Positions 44,031 to 52,830 of a stretch of DNA of 64,000 nt are shown here, in pieces (within the stretch, counting starts at the first letter, position 1; the number at the start of each line of letters is the position of its first letter). The DNA comes from Spirosoma terrae (lineage in GTDB: Bacteria > Bacteroidota > Bacteroidia > Cytophagales > Spirosomataceae). The DNA is taken from contig NZ_JAAFZH010000011.1 in the NCBI RefSeq assembly GCF_010435915.1, forward strand, positions 124,001-188,000, given 5' to 3'. Below the pieces are notes generated by a model that did not search any database, had not been told where the DNA came from, and worked only from the letters and a program-made list of their open reading frames with translations. The translations under genes and the position numbers were made by a program.

Positions 44031-44768
44031 ATGGGTCGATCAAATTCATCAAAGTTGACATTACATCAGATTATTATGCTGGTCTTGTCAGTTTATGTTG
44101 TCTTGGCTCTTTTTGTCAGGGAGTTGGTACCGATGCATGTGGATTCCCGGCAGCTACTGGATCAGATTGATACGGGAATTTGTATTTATTTTCTGTTCGA
44201 TTTCTTTCTCCGGTTCTACCTGGCTCCCAACAAACTAAAGTTTTTGCAGTGGGGCTGGATTGATTTGTTAGCCAGTATACCGGCTCTAAATTGGTTTCGG
44301 TTAGGACAGGTAGTGCGCGTAGTACGCATTCTGCGCATGGTGCGGGCCTTTCGGTCTATGCGTGAATTTCTGACCTATATCTTTCGCGATCGGGCCAACG
44401 GAACGCTGTTGGTCGTTTTGTTGAGTTCAATATTGCTGATGATTTTTGGCGCTGTCGCCATCCTCTACGTAGAGCGAGTTCCGGGCGCCAATATTCAAAC
44501 GCCATCAGACGCCTTGTGGTGGGCGTTTGTTACCATTACAACCGTTGGTTATGGCGATCGCTTTCCCGTCACAACGCTGGGGCGTTTCATTGCCGCTGTT
44601 CTGATGATTGCCGGGGTAGGGCTGTTTGGTACGTTCACGGGTTACGTCGCCAATTTCTTCGTTGAAGAAGAACAGGAAAAAGAGCAGGGCGACATCAAAG
44701 AACTCGTAAACGAAATTAAACTGCTGAGGCAGAAGGTTGAATCGTTGGAGAAACGGCTGCAACAATAG
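44031..44768 (+). CDS. Voltage-gated potassium channel family protein
   Basis: A 245-aa six-helix channel: S1-S3 in about 13-88, an arginine-rich S4 at about 90-111 (RLGQVVRVVRILRMVRAFR), S5, and the selectivity filter TTVGYGD at about 170-176. A charged C-terminal coiled coil (EEEQEKEQGDIKELVNEIKLLRQKVESLEKRLQQ) likely drives tetramer formation. The arginine spacing in S4 supports voltage sensing. Confidence 0.93.
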   Translation: MGRSNSSKLTLHQIIMLVLSVYVVLALFVRELVPMHVDSRQLLDQIDTGICIYFLFDFFLRFYLAPNKLKFLQWGWIDLLASIPALNWFRLGQVVRVVRILRMVRAFRSMREFLTYIFRDRANGTLLVVLLSSILLMIFGAVAILYVERVPGANIQTPSDALWWAFVTITTVGYGDRFPVTTLGRFIAAVLMIAGVGLFGTFTGYVANFFVEEEQEKEQGDIKELVNEIKLLRQKVESLEKRLQQ

Positions 44769-44778
44769 ACCTTACCGA

Positions 44779-45762
44779 CTATTTTTCAATACTATCGGCA
44801 ACGCTCGTTGGAAGCTCATACAGCAGCCATTGCTTGTTTTTGATTGAAGTGGCTTTTTGACGTATCAGGTTGATAAAATCGTTAATACCGAGCGGTTCAT
44901 TTCCGTTGGCATGAATTAAAACCAGGCTGCCCTGCTTGGGTTGCTGATTTTTGGCCAGCCATGCGTCGCTGCCGATCGGTAGTAGTCCAAAGGCAAGAAT
45001 CCGATCAAAGACAGCCTTATCGGAAACTAGTCCCGGAAAACGGAAGAAAATAGAAGGAATCAGGCCGTTTGTCAACATGGCCTGTTCATTGAGTAATACC
45101 TCGTCGTTAAGATTCGTATTGGGCTCCAGCATAAAGTTAACGGGTAGTGGCAGGCGAGGGTCGTAACGGTGATGAAAGGAGTGATTGACCCAGGTTATGT
45201 CCAGTTCGCCCTGTTTAACCAGATCTTTCAGATAAGCCAGATCCTGAGGATGAGCTTCCATCCATAGTCCGGTTATCGTTATCGTGACTGGAATTGGCTT
45301 TTCTTCCGGCTCAAACGCGGCAATCATTTGCTCAAATACGGAGCGGGTAAGCGGTTTCTTCGACGGACACAGGTCGATTGTCAGGCTAAAACCCCGTTCG
45401 GTAGTATCGGCCCGTTCAAGGCCCGCGTCCTGTAGATTTTGATCGCGCTGCTGCTCTCGCTGAATAGCCCGGATATAAGCCGATTGCTGAAATTGTTGGG
45501 CCAGTGTTTTCCAGGGCACTGCTTTAACCTGGTTGGCTGCCAAGGTAACAACTGCTGTTTCCAGACTTTTGGGATTGACAACGAGGTAACGAGTCTGGCC
45601 ATTTTGCTGCCACCGACGTAGCACAATCTTGGATTGCGATTGAGCCGTGGTATACCCAAACAAAACACGATAGTCACTAAGCTGACCCAGAGCCTGGAGG
45701 CTGATGAGCAGGGTGATAAAACTGGTACCGAAAAAACGTAGCATTACGGTGGAACAATTCAT
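44779..45762 (-). CDS. Polysaccharide deacetylase family protein
   Basis: 327 aa from the ATG at 45762 (MNCSTVMLRFFGTSFITLLISLQALGQ, signal peptide; a second Met six codons in is equally possible). The upstream open frame overlaps the phosphoesterase gene and is unlikely. The catalytic part has LTIDLCPSKK, HSFHHRY in the metal-ligand position, and FRFPGLVSDKAVFDRILAFGLLPIGSDAW, the NodB-like layout with a divergent first motif (TIDLCP in place of TFDDGP), so activity is uncertain. It is 14 bp downstream of the phosphoesterase gene, probably co-transcribed. Confidence 0.75.
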   Translation of the reverse strand: MNCSTVMLRFFGTSFITLLISLQALGQLSDYRVLFGYTTAQSQSKIVLRRWQQNGQTRYLVVNPKSLETAVVTLAANQVKAVPWKTLAQQFQQSAYIRAIQREQQRDQNLQDAGLERADTTERGFSLTIDLCPSKKPLTRSVFEQMIAAFEPEEKPIPVTITITGLWMEAHPQDLAYLKDLVKQGELDITWVNHSFHHRYDPRLPLPVNFMLEPNTNLNDEVLLNEQAMLTNGLIPSIFFRFPGLVSDKAVFDRILAFGLLPIGSDAWLAKNQQPKQGSLVLIHANGNEPLGINDFINLIRQKATSIKNKQWLLYELPTSVADSIEK

Positions 45763-45776
45763 TACGTAGCAATGCG

Positions 45777-46508
45777 TCAAAGGTAATGAACCGTGCTGGA
45801 CGTACCGTGCGTGGTCAGGTTGATTTCGCGAATGCCAACGCAATGGTTATCAACAACTAACTGCGCCGGGTCATGTTTCATCTGAAAGAAGGTCGATGGG
45901 GTCAGAAGCACCAGCAGGTTGCTACGTTGCACCACTTTCTCTACGTGGTAGTGGCCACATACAACCGTAACATGACAGGGTGATTCTCTGACAAGGTCAA
46001 GAAATTCTTCGCTCTGACGAAATGGGTATTTATTATCCATAAACGTTACGTCGGCGGGCAACGGTGGGTGGTGCATAAACACCAGCACGTTGTTGTCGCG
46101 AAGAGCAGACATGTAGTTTTTCAGCCACGTCCATTGTTTAGGCGATAACTCGCCTTTCGAGGTATCCAGAAACAAGGTTGGGCGGCCCTCCAGAGGTAAG
46201 GCAAAATAAAGCTCATTGTCGTGCAGGTTATGGGCCCGACGAAACACTGTAGCCAACAGAACCGAATCGTCGTGATTGCCTGGAATAACGTAGTACGGAA
46301 ATGGCAATTTGTCCAGTTCCTGCTTAACCCACTCATAGATAGCCTGATCGCCAACGGTGTTGCAAACGTCGCCACCTATAACCAGGCAGCTCGGATTCAG
46401 TTCAGGAAGGAAGGCCAGCGCCTTAAGAAAATTCTGTCGAACGTCGATACCTTTAGGCTGTTTACCGGCCTCGTCGATGTGTATATCCGTGATAAAGGCT
46501 ATTCGCAT
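45777..46508 (-). CDS. Metallophosphoesterase (calcineurin-like)
   Basis: A 243-aa enzyme with the ordered metal motifs DIHID (first), GGDVCN (second), GNHDD (third), HHPPLP (fourth) and GHYHVEK (fifth). It resembles CpdA-type cyclic-nucleotide or phosphodiester phosphatases. The substrate is unknown. Its stop is 14 bp before the deacetylase start. Confidence 0.9.
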   Translation of the reverse strand: MRIAFITDIHIDEAGKQPKGIDVRQNFLKALAFLPELNPSCLVIGGDVCNTVGDQAIYEWVKQELDKLPFPYYVIPGNHDDSVLLATVFRRAHNLHDNELYFALPLEGRPTLFLDTSKGELSPKQWTWLKNYMSALRDNNVLVFMHHPPLPADVTFMDNKYPFRQSEEFLDLVRESPCHVTVVCGHYHVEKVVQRSNLLVLLTPSTFFQMKHDPAQLVVDNHCVGIREINLTTHGTSSTVHYL

Positions 46509-46541
46509 AGTGTCTGAAGAAAAATCAGTTTAATCCTAAAA

Positions 46542-47372
46542 TCAGCTCAACCCCGGCGTTTTTTTCGCTTCGTTCCAGTATATGTCCATTTCGGCTAGTG
46601 TCATTTCGCTCAGCGATTTTCCATGCGCCCGCGCCTGCTGTTCCAGATACGTAAAGCGTTTGATAAACTTTTTGTTTGTCCGTTCGAGCGCTGTTTCTGG
46701 ATTAATATCGATAAATCGGGCATAGTTGACCAGCGAAAATAACAAATCACCAAACTCTCCCTCAGCTCGGTCTGGATCAAGAGCGTTGTTGGTTTCGGCG
46801 TTGAATTCGGCCTTGAACTCCTGCATTTCTTCCTCTACTTTTGCCCATACCTGCTGTTTTTCTTCCCAATCGAACCCCGCTCCCCGCGCCTTTTCCTGAA
46901 TGCGCATGGCTTTAACGAGGGCTGGTAACGAGCCAGGAACACCGCCTAACACCGACTTGTTGCCTTCTTTAAGCTTCAGTTGTTCCCAGTTGGCTTTCAC
47001 CTGTTCTTCGGTTTCGGCAACAGCATCTCCGTAGATGTGCGGGTGACGGCTAATCAGTTTATCGCAGATACTATTCAGAACATCGGCCATATCGAAATCG
47101 CCCGTTTCGGATGCGATTTTGGCGTAAAAAATCAGATGTAATTGAATATCCCCCAGTTCTTTGCGGATTTCGGTTGTATCTTTTTCAAGAATAGCATCAG
47201 ACAATTCGTAGGTTTCTTCAATGGTCAGATGACGTAAACTATCCATCGTTTGCTTTCGATCCCAGGGGCACTGGGCACGAAGCTCATCCATGATAGTCAG
47301 TAGGCGGTCGAAAGCCATCAGTTGTTCCTGACGACGGGTTGGTAAGTCCTGGAATTGTTTCATTACGTTCAT
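46542..47372 (-). CDS. mazG: Nucleoside triphosphate pyrophosphohydrolase MazG
   Basis: A 276-aa all-alpha NTP-PPase with two tandem MazG halves. CPWDRKQTMDSLRHLTIEETYEL is the first catalytic site (the ExxE pair), and EEEMQEFKAE...EFGDLLFSLVNYAR is the second. Also RHPHIYGD. It removes non-canonical or excess NTPs. A second Met (MKQFQDL) three codons in could be the start. It lies 33 bp upstream of the phosphoesterase start on the same strand. Confidence 0.93.
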   Translation of the reverse strand: MNVMKQFQDLPTRRQEQLMAFDRLLTIMDELRAQCPWDRKQTMDSLRHLTIEETYELSDAILEKDTTEIRKELGDIQLHLIFYAKIASETGDFDMADVLNSICDKLISRHPHIYGDAVAETEEQVKANWEQLKLKEGNKSVLGGVPGSLPALVKAMRIQEKARGAGFDWEEKQQVWAKVEEEMQEFKAEFNAETNNALDPDRAEGEFGDLLFSLVNYARFIDINPETALERTNKKFIKRFTYLEQQARAHGKSLSEMTLAEMDIYWNEAKKTPGLS

Positions 47373-47573
47373 AAACCAGTAAGTCGGAAGAAGCCTTATT
47401 GGTTCGAAGAAAAAAGAATAAGTATAGCTGAAGAGTAAGCCGTATTAAATCCCGATCATTTATGATAAATAACCTGCAACACGGAAAAGCTTACGAAGTA
47501 AATATAGCAGAAAGTAGATCTACTGGCATCGTTTTACTAACCGACTCTAGTGGGCTGGCGAGTCGAGGCACGC

Positions 47574-47610
47574 TGTCCGATTTTGACAAAATAACTGTCC
47601 GAGAACGGAC
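47574..47610 (+). promoter_or_regulatory. Enhancer-like activator site, copy 2
   Basis: TGTCCG (47574-47579), 16 bases, then TGTCCG-AGAA-CGGACG: the same order, 22-bp repeat spacing and orientation as at 31937-31973. The palindrome ends 53 bp before the TGGCACG element. Confidence 0.62.
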
Positions 47611-47663
47611 GCTGGAAGGATTTCTTGGTACATAAAATGTTGTTTTTCAGGCAGTAGCAATGG

Positions 47664-47678
47664 TGGCACGTCACTTGA
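47664..47678 (+). promoter_or_regulatory. Sigma-54-like promoter, copy 2
   Basis: TGGCACGTCACTTGA, one base different from the copy at 31868-31882. The predicted start is near 47690, and the RNA would begin with the hairpin ACCATC-GTAA-GATGGT (47692-47707). It runs antisense to the aminotransferase gene and towards tolC. Confidence 0.62.
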
Positions 47679-47736
47679 TCTACAGGTAGCTACCATCGTA
47701 AGATGGTTATGAATGGAGGAGTCCTATTTGCTTAAC

Positions 47737-48540
47737 TTAAACAGATAAGTTCATGAAAATTTGCCTGACTTGGTCGAACTGCGTGCCTGACCAGCCGCCA
47801 CTGAATACCTGAATCCCCATTACGTTTGCCGCAAAAACCAGGTCGACGTCGTTAAGGGCAGCAGGCAGAAATAAGCCCTCCTGCACAACCGGAAAATGAC
47901 GTAGTAGTTGACGACGGGCAATGCCGTTGATACAACCCGTCTGGAGAGAGGGCGTGTAGAGCGTATTGTTCCGGAACCAGAATAGATTAGAGGCTACACA
48001 TTCAGCTAAATAGCCGTCTGTACTCAGAAGAACCACATCCGCAAAGCCGTGTTCCTGCCTGAACAAACCCGCAAAAATATACGGTAACGAATTCAGGGTT
48101 TTACAGGCCGAAACAGGTGATGAGCACAGACGAAACGCATCATAAACGCCTAATTTTGTCTGGTTAGTGATTTGAAATGGATGCCCGGCTCGTACCGTAA
48201 TCAGGTAATTGATCGCTTGAGTTGCTGGCGTATAAAGACCACCTGGTTGTCGCCAGACCTGAATTTTGATTCGAGCAGGCTGATTCGTTAGTTTATTGAG
48301 CGAAAGTAGCCGATGAACGTGCTCTTGCAATAACGATCCATTAAAGGTTGAAGGAACCTGAAAGCGAAATGCCGACATACCCGATAAAAGCCGATCCATA
48401 TGGTCGGACCAGAACCAGAGATGATTCTTTTCGTAACGAATTGTTTCGAACAGACCATCGCCATATTGAAATGCCCGGTCGTTGATCGGTAATTGACATT
48501 CGTCTTCTGTAAGTATATCCGAATTATAAACCAGAAACAT
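47737..48540 (-). CDS. Class IV aminotransferase
   Basis: A 267-aa PLP enzyme of the branched-chain/4-amino-4-deoxychorismate lyase fold: INDRAFQYGDGLFETIRY at the start, the lysine in SACKTLNSLPYIFAG, and GYLAECVASNLFWFRNNTLYTPSLQTGCINGIARRQLL. The pattern suits ADC lyase (PabC) or D-amino acid aminotransferase. No pabA/B is adjacent, so the exact reaction is open. The start overlaps an upstream in-frame ATG of the divergent tolC frame. Confidence 0.86.
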   Translation of the reverse strand: MFLVYNSDILTEDECQLPINDRAFQYGDGLFETIRYEKNHLWFWSDHMDRLLSGMSAFRFQVPSTFNGSLLQEHVHRLLSLNKLTNQPARIKIQVWRQPGGLYTPATQAINYLITVRAGHPFQITNQTKLGVYDAFRLCSSPVSACKTLNSLPYIFAGLFRQEHGFADVVLLSTDGYLAECVASNLFWFRNNTLYTPSLQTGCINGIARRQLLRHFPVVQEGLFLPAALNDVDLVFAANVMGIQVFSGGWSGTQFDQVRQIFMNLSV

Positions 48541-48585
48541 GCTTAGTTTGCGCCGTTTATCCCAAAATAATAGTTGCCCCGAAGG

Positions 48586-48593
48586 TAAGTTTG
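48586..48593 (+). promoter_or_regulatory. Candidate tolC -7 box
   Basis: TAAGTTTG matches TAnnTTTG, 29 bp before the chosen ATG at 48623. No TTG lies at the right distance upstream. Confidence 0.45.
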
Positions 48594-48622
48594 TAACATT
48601 GAACCATCAAAATCCAGCGAAC

Positions 48623-50128
48623 ATGCAAGTGGCGTGGAAACCAGTCGGGGTGGCTTTTGCCCTGATGTTAACAACAACTCTATCTGGAACGTATGCACAG
48701 AACACATCTACTCCGGCCTCACCACTCAATGCCGTAGTTGGATCGAACAATGCAGCGCCTTCCCGACTGAATTTAGTGCAGTGTATTGAGATTGCCCAGC
48801 AGAACAATCTAACGGTTCGTCAGGGGCAACTTACGGTTGCGACCAGCGATTTGCAGTTACGTCAGTCGCGGCTGAATTTATTGCCGACCGCCGTTTTTCA
48901 GGCGAACCAGTCTATAAATGGTGGACGTAGCATTAACCCGCAATCAAACGAATTCGTACAGCAGACTATTAATTCGAGTAGTTACCAGCTTAATGCGTCC
49001 GCAACGCTCTATAATGGTGGCGTGTTGCAGAATACCATCAAACAGAATAACCTGGCTGTGCAGGCTAGCCAGCAGGAACTGAATGCTACAAAAAACAACG
49101 TATCGTTAACCGTTGCGTCCAACTATCTGAACGTACTGACCGGCGCTGAACAACTTGCTGTAACGCAACGGCAGGCGGATGTTACGCGGGCTCAGCTCGA
49201 TCGAATGCAACGTTTGGTAAGTGCAGGTTCAGCACCAGAGGCCAACCTGTTCGAGCTTCGCGCTACGTTGGCTAGTAATGAAGTCGATATTGTTACGGCT
49301 CAGAATACGCTTGATTTAGCGAAGGTGGCTTTGCTTCAATCAATGAATGTGCCGATTAATCAGGATATTGAAGTAGAGGCCGTTAATGTACCAGACCCAG
49401 GTCTTGATCCCTATACGGCCACTGTACAGCAGCTCTATGATGTGTCGGAAACCAATCTGCCCGAAGTGAAAGGTGCTGATTTGCGGGTGAAAAGCGCTAC
49501 GTTGGGTGTACAGGTGGCGAAAGGTGGACTCTATCCAACATTATCGCTGAATGGTAACCTGAGCACCCTGTTTTCGAGTGCGGCCAGTATGCAAACCCTC
49601 AATGGTTCCTCTACGCCACAAACGATTGGCTTTTTTACCGATCCGGTCACGGGCGCTCAATTGCCGGTAACAACAATGGCACCCGGCTATGATCGTTCAG
49701 GGATTTCCTATGGATCGCAGCTGCAGAACAACTTCAGCCAGTCGGCGTCTCTGTTTTTGCGAGTCCCGATCTTCCAGGGGAACGTATCGCGTAACCGTAT
49801 CACGACGGCCAAAATTCAGCAGCAGAATGCCGAACTAACGGCGCTGAATACTCGCCTGACCCTAAGACAGCAGATCGAAACGGCCTATACGAATATGAAA
49901 GCCAGTGCTAATCGATATCGGGCCACGAAGGTTCAGGTAGAGTCGCTGGAACGCGCTTTTCAAATAGCCGAAAGCCGTTTGAACGCAGGGGCAATTAACG
50001 CAACGGACTATACTATTGCTAAAACAAACCTCGACCGCGCCCGGGCGAGCCTGATTCAGACGAAATACGATTACGTTTTCCGGACTAAAATTTTAGATTA
50101 CTATCAAAATAAACCGATAAGTTTCTAG
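48623..50128 (+). CDS. TolC family outer-membrane efflux protein
   Basis: 501 aa from the ATG at 48623, which starts a real signal peptide (MQVAWKPVGVAFALMLTTTLSGTYAQ); the frame extends to 48539 but overlaps the divergent gene. Two helical OEP repeats: LNLVQCIEIAQQNNLTVRQGQL and the second around ETNLPEVKGADLRVKSATLGVQVAKGGLYPTLSLNGNL. It forms a trimeric outer-membrane duct. hlyD follows 92 bp later, with an inverted repeat between. Confidence 0.93.
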   Translation: MQVAWKPVGVAFALMLTTTLSGTYAQNTSTPASPLNAVVGSNNAAPSRLNLVQCIEIAQQNNLTVRQGQLTVATSDLQLRQSRLNLLPTAVFQANQSINGGRSINPQSNEFVQQTINSSSYQLNASATLYNGGVLQNTIKQNNLAVQASQQELNATKNNVSLTVASNYLNVLTGAEQLAVTQRQADVTRAQLDRMQRLVSAGSAPEANLFELRATLASNEVDIVTAQNTLDLAKVALLQSMNVPINQDIEVEAVNVPDPGLDPYTATVQQLYDVSETNLPEVKGADLRVKSATLGVQVAKGGLYPTLSLNGNLSTLFSSAASMQTLNGSSTPQTIGFFTDPVTGAQLPVTTMAPGYDRSGISYGSQLQNNFSQSASLFLRVPIFQGNVSRNRITTAKIQQQNAELTALNTRLTLRQQIETAYTNMKASANRYRATKVQVESLERAFQIAESRLNAGAINATDYTIAKTNLDRARASLIQTKYDYVFRTKILDYYQNKPISF

Positions 50129-50135
50129 TGGGTAA

Positions 50136-50211
50136 TGTGTAATGAATAATAGCGGTAAATTTTCTTAAAAAGACAATCTACCGTTTTACATTCTACATTA
50201 TTCATTATACA
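50136..50211. repeat. Inverted repeat between tolC and hlyD
   Basis: TGTGTAATGAATAAT (50136-50150) and ATTATTCATTATACA (50197-50211) pair over 15 positions with one mismatch. It sits inside an operon gap and could attenuate or stabilise the message, or be a small dispersed repeat. Confidence 0.5.
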
Positions 50212-50220
50212 TTTCACTCT

Positions 50221-51642
50221 ATGAAAAAAAAGTCAAACAGGATTTGGTGGATATTAGGTGGGCTGGTTATTGTGTTGGTGGGCGGATTAGTAGCTGCCAA
50301 ACAAACAGGGCTCATTGGCAAACCGAAACCCACAGAAGTTGATTTTACCACCGTCAAACGAGCTAATATTATAGAACGCGTCAGTGCATCAGGGCGCGTT
50401 CAACCACAAGTTGAAGTGAAAATCAGCCCCGATGTATCGGGCGAGATTATTGGACTCTACGTGAACGAAGGTGATCCGGTTAAGGCTGGCCAGCTTTTAT
50501 GCCGTATTCGTCCTGATAACTATGAATCCCTGCTGGCGCGGGCAAAGGCAACGGTTAATCAAAGCCGGGCCCAGCTCGAACAATCAAAAGCATCGGTTGC
50601 CCAATCGAACGCCCGACTGATTCGGGCTAAAGCCGACTACGATCGTAACAAAAAGCTATTTGCTGATAAAGTTGTTTCTTCGGCTGATCTGGAAACCAGC
50701 GAAGCCAATTTTAACGTAGCGAAACAGGAAGTTGAAGCGGCTAATGCCAACGTGCGGGCCGCACAGTTCAATATTCAGAGCGCCGAAGCCAGCCTGCGCG
50801 ACGCCAGCGAAAACTTACGTAAAACCACGATTTATTCGCCCGTGAACGGTACGGTTTCCAAACTGAATATCGAACTGGGAGAGCGCGTAGTTGGTACGTC
50901 GCAGATGGCCGGTACCGAAATTATGCGTATCGCCAATCTTCAGAATATGGAGGTACGGGTCAATGTTAACGAAAATGACATTGTTCGGGTAAATCTGGGC
51001 GATACGGCCGATATCGAAGTGGACTCATACACAATGGCTGGTCGTAAATTCAAAGGGGTGGTGTATGAAATAGCCAACACGGCTAATGGATTGACCAGCT
51101 CTTCGGGGGCATCAGCAGCTGCTACGGTTTCGGCGGATGCCGTTACGGAGTTTGAAGTAAAGGTCAAAATTTTGAATGAGTCGTACGCGGATTTATTAGC
51201 CCTGAAAGATAAAAAGGGTTACCCGTTCAAGCCGGGAATGACAGCTTCGGTTGAGATTGTTACCGACCGGAAATTGGGCGTACTGGCTGTGCCGATTGCC
51301 GCCGTTACAACGCGAGGGGCTGGTATTGATGCAACCGGAGAGAAGGAGCAGTCGGGTAGCGGAAATGACAAATCAAAACAGCAGGAGCCAGAGCAACCGG
51401 AGAAGAAGGAAAAGCCGAAGGAAATTGTTTTTGTGAACATAGGCGGCAAAGCTGTTCAGCGGGAAGTCAAAACGGGTATCAGCGATTTTGAAAATATTGA
51501 GATTCTATCGGGTTTAAAACAGGGTGAGGAAATCATATCAGGTCCGTTTATTGCGGTGTCGAAGAAGCTGAAAGATGGCGAGATCGTGGCTAAGCGTGAT
51601 CCGAACAAGGATAAAAAGAAAGACGAAAAAGAAAGCGAGTAA
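50221..51642 (+). CDS. Periplasmic adaptor (HlyD/MacA-like)
   Basis: A 473-aa membrane-fusion protein: N-terminal anchor helix (about 10-27), barrel-sandwich halves (QPQVEVKISPDVSGEIIGLYVNEGDPVKAGQLLCRI and TIYSPVNGTVSKLNIELGERV), a long alanine/glutamine-rich coiled coil between them, and a beta-barrel domain. The linker EQSGSGNDKSKQQEPEQPEKKEKPKE is a charged insertion. It bridges TolC to an inner-membrane pump. No permease or ATPase gene follows, unlike a typical MacAB operon. Confidence 0.92.
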   Translation: MKKKSNRIWWILGGLVIVLVGGLVAAKQTGLIGKPKPTEVDFTTVKRANIIERVSASGRVQPQVEVKISPDVSGEIIGLYVNEGDPVKAGQLLCRIRPDNYESLLARAKATVNQSRAQLEQSKASVAQSNARLIRAKADYDRNKKLFADKVVSSADLETSEANFNVAKQEVEAANANVRAAQFNIQSAEASLRDASENLRKTTIYSPVNGTVSKLNIELGERVVGTSQMAGTEIMRIANLQNMEVRVNVNENDIVRVNLGDTADIEVDSYTMAGRKFKGVVYEIANTANGLTSSSGASAAATVSADAVTEFEVKVKILNESYADLLALKDKKGYPFKPGMTASVEIVTDRKLGVLAVPIAAVTTRGAGIDATGEKEQSGSGNDKSKQQEPEQPEKKEKPKEIVFVNIGGKAVQREVKTGISDFENIEILSGLKQGEEIISGPFIAVSKKLKDGEIVAKRDPNKDKKKDEKESE

Positions 51643-51696
51643 GAAGTTGAATTTGTGCATTTACCTTTTTATTGCTTGAGCCATAGTAGCCATAAA

Positions 51697-51730
51697 ATAG
51701 CCTCCCGATACGTATCGGGAGGTTTTATTT
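51697..51730 (+). terminator. Terminator after hlyD
   Basis: A perfect 22-bp palindrome (51701-51722; 11-bp arms) centred on GATACGTATC, followed by TTTTATTTTT. Confidence 0.88.
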
Positions 51731-51791
51731 TTCTCGGGGGGGCCAATACGGAAAAGTTGTCATGCATCGGCTTTCTTCCTTTCTTTACCCT

Positions 51792-52796
51792 ATGAAAGTA
51801 TCGCAACCCATTCGGCTGACAATGGTGGGAGGAGGGAGTTGGGCCACTGCGCTCGTGAAAATTCTTTCTGAAAACAATGTCAGTATTAAGTGGTGGCTTC
51901 GCAAAACGGAAGATGCGGAGCACATTAAGAAATTTGGTCATAATCCGAGCTATCTGAGCGATGTTCAGATCAACACGCGTAAGGTGAAAGTCTGTACAAA
52001 AATCAGGGAAGCTTTTCGGGATAGTCAGTACGTAGTTTTAGCCGTTCCGGCTGCTTTTGTGGGCGACGCCCTAACGGGAATCAAGCCGGAGCATTTTGCC
52101 GGTAAACGAGTAATTTCGGCTATCAAGGGTATGATTCCGGGGGCTAATCAGCTCGTTACTGATTGGGTGAGCGAACAATACAATGTGCCAGTCGAGCGGA
52201 TGTCGGTAATTGCTGGCCCCTGCCACGCCGAAGAGGTCGCCCTCGAAAAGTATTCGTATCTGACCATTGCTTCACTTGATCCGACCTGTGCCGACAACGT
52301 AGCGAATTTGTTACGTTGTCGTTTTGTACAAACAACGCCCGTCGATGATATCTATGGTATCGAGTATAGTGCTGTGATGAAAAATATCATTGCACTGGCA
52401 TGTGGCATTACCCGTGGCCTTGGGTATGGCGATAATTTTCAAGCCGTACTGGTGTCCAACGCCATGCAGGAAATTCGTCGTTTCGTGGATGCCATTTATG
52501 CCAAACATCGCGATTTAAGTGGATCCGCCTATCTGGGCGACCTGTTAGTTACGGCCTATTCGCCATTTAGCAGAAACCGAACGTTCGGAACGCTTATTGG
52601 GCGAGGATACACAATTCAATCGGCTCAGGCTGAGATGAATATGATTGCAGAAGGATACTACGCTGTTAAAAGTATCTATGAAATCAATCAGGAAGTTAAC
52701 GTTCGGATGCCGATTGTGGATGCCGTTTATGCAATTCTTTACGAAAAAAGTGCGCCAACGATAGCCATGAACTCCCTGAAAGAGTTATTGACATAA
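51792..52796 (+). CDS. gpsA: NAD(P)H-dependent glycerol-3-phosphate dehydrogenase
   Basis: 334 aa from the ATG at 51792 (MKVSQPIRLTMVGGGSWATALVK); an earlier in-frame ATG at 51762 is possible. Rossmann motif GGGSWATA, the NADP-site stretch SVIAGPCHAEEV with its conserved lysine nearby, the substrate region YSAVMKNIIALACGITRGLGYGDNFQAVLVSNAMQEI and YLGDLLVTAYSPFSRNRTFG. It makes glycerol-3-phosphate for phospholipids in the cytoplasm. Length and order are standard. Confidence 0.95.
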   Translation: MKVSQPIRLTMVGGGSWATALVKILSENNVSIKWWLRKTEDAEHIKKFGHNPSYLSDVQINTRKVKVCTKIREAFRDSQYVVLAVPAAFVGDALTGIKPEHFAGKRVISAIKGMIPGANQLVTDWVSEQYNVPVERMSVIAGPCHAEEVALEKYSYLTIASLDPTCADNVANLLRCRFVQTTPVDDIYGIEYSAVMKNIIALACGITRGLGYGDNFQAVLVSNAMQEIRRFVDAIYAKHRDLSGSAYLGDLLVTAYSPFSRNRTFGTLIGRGYTIQSAQAEMNMIAEGYYAVKSIYEINQEVNVRMPIVDAVYAILYEKSAPTIAMNSLKELLT

Positions 52797-52830
52797 TAGA
52801 GGGCGCTACGTCGCCGATCTGTTTTCAACT

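Larger units (their letters stand above)
47373..47736. other. Intergenic region with sigma-54-like module
   Basis: 364 bp between mazG and the aminotransferase gene (both minus). It holds the second copy of the enhancer-like and sigma-54-like elements, facing the plus strand, and a small hairpin at the predicted start of transcription. Apart from an 8-codon frame (47710-47736, MNGGVLFA) there is no plus-strand gene until tolC. Confidence 0.55.
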
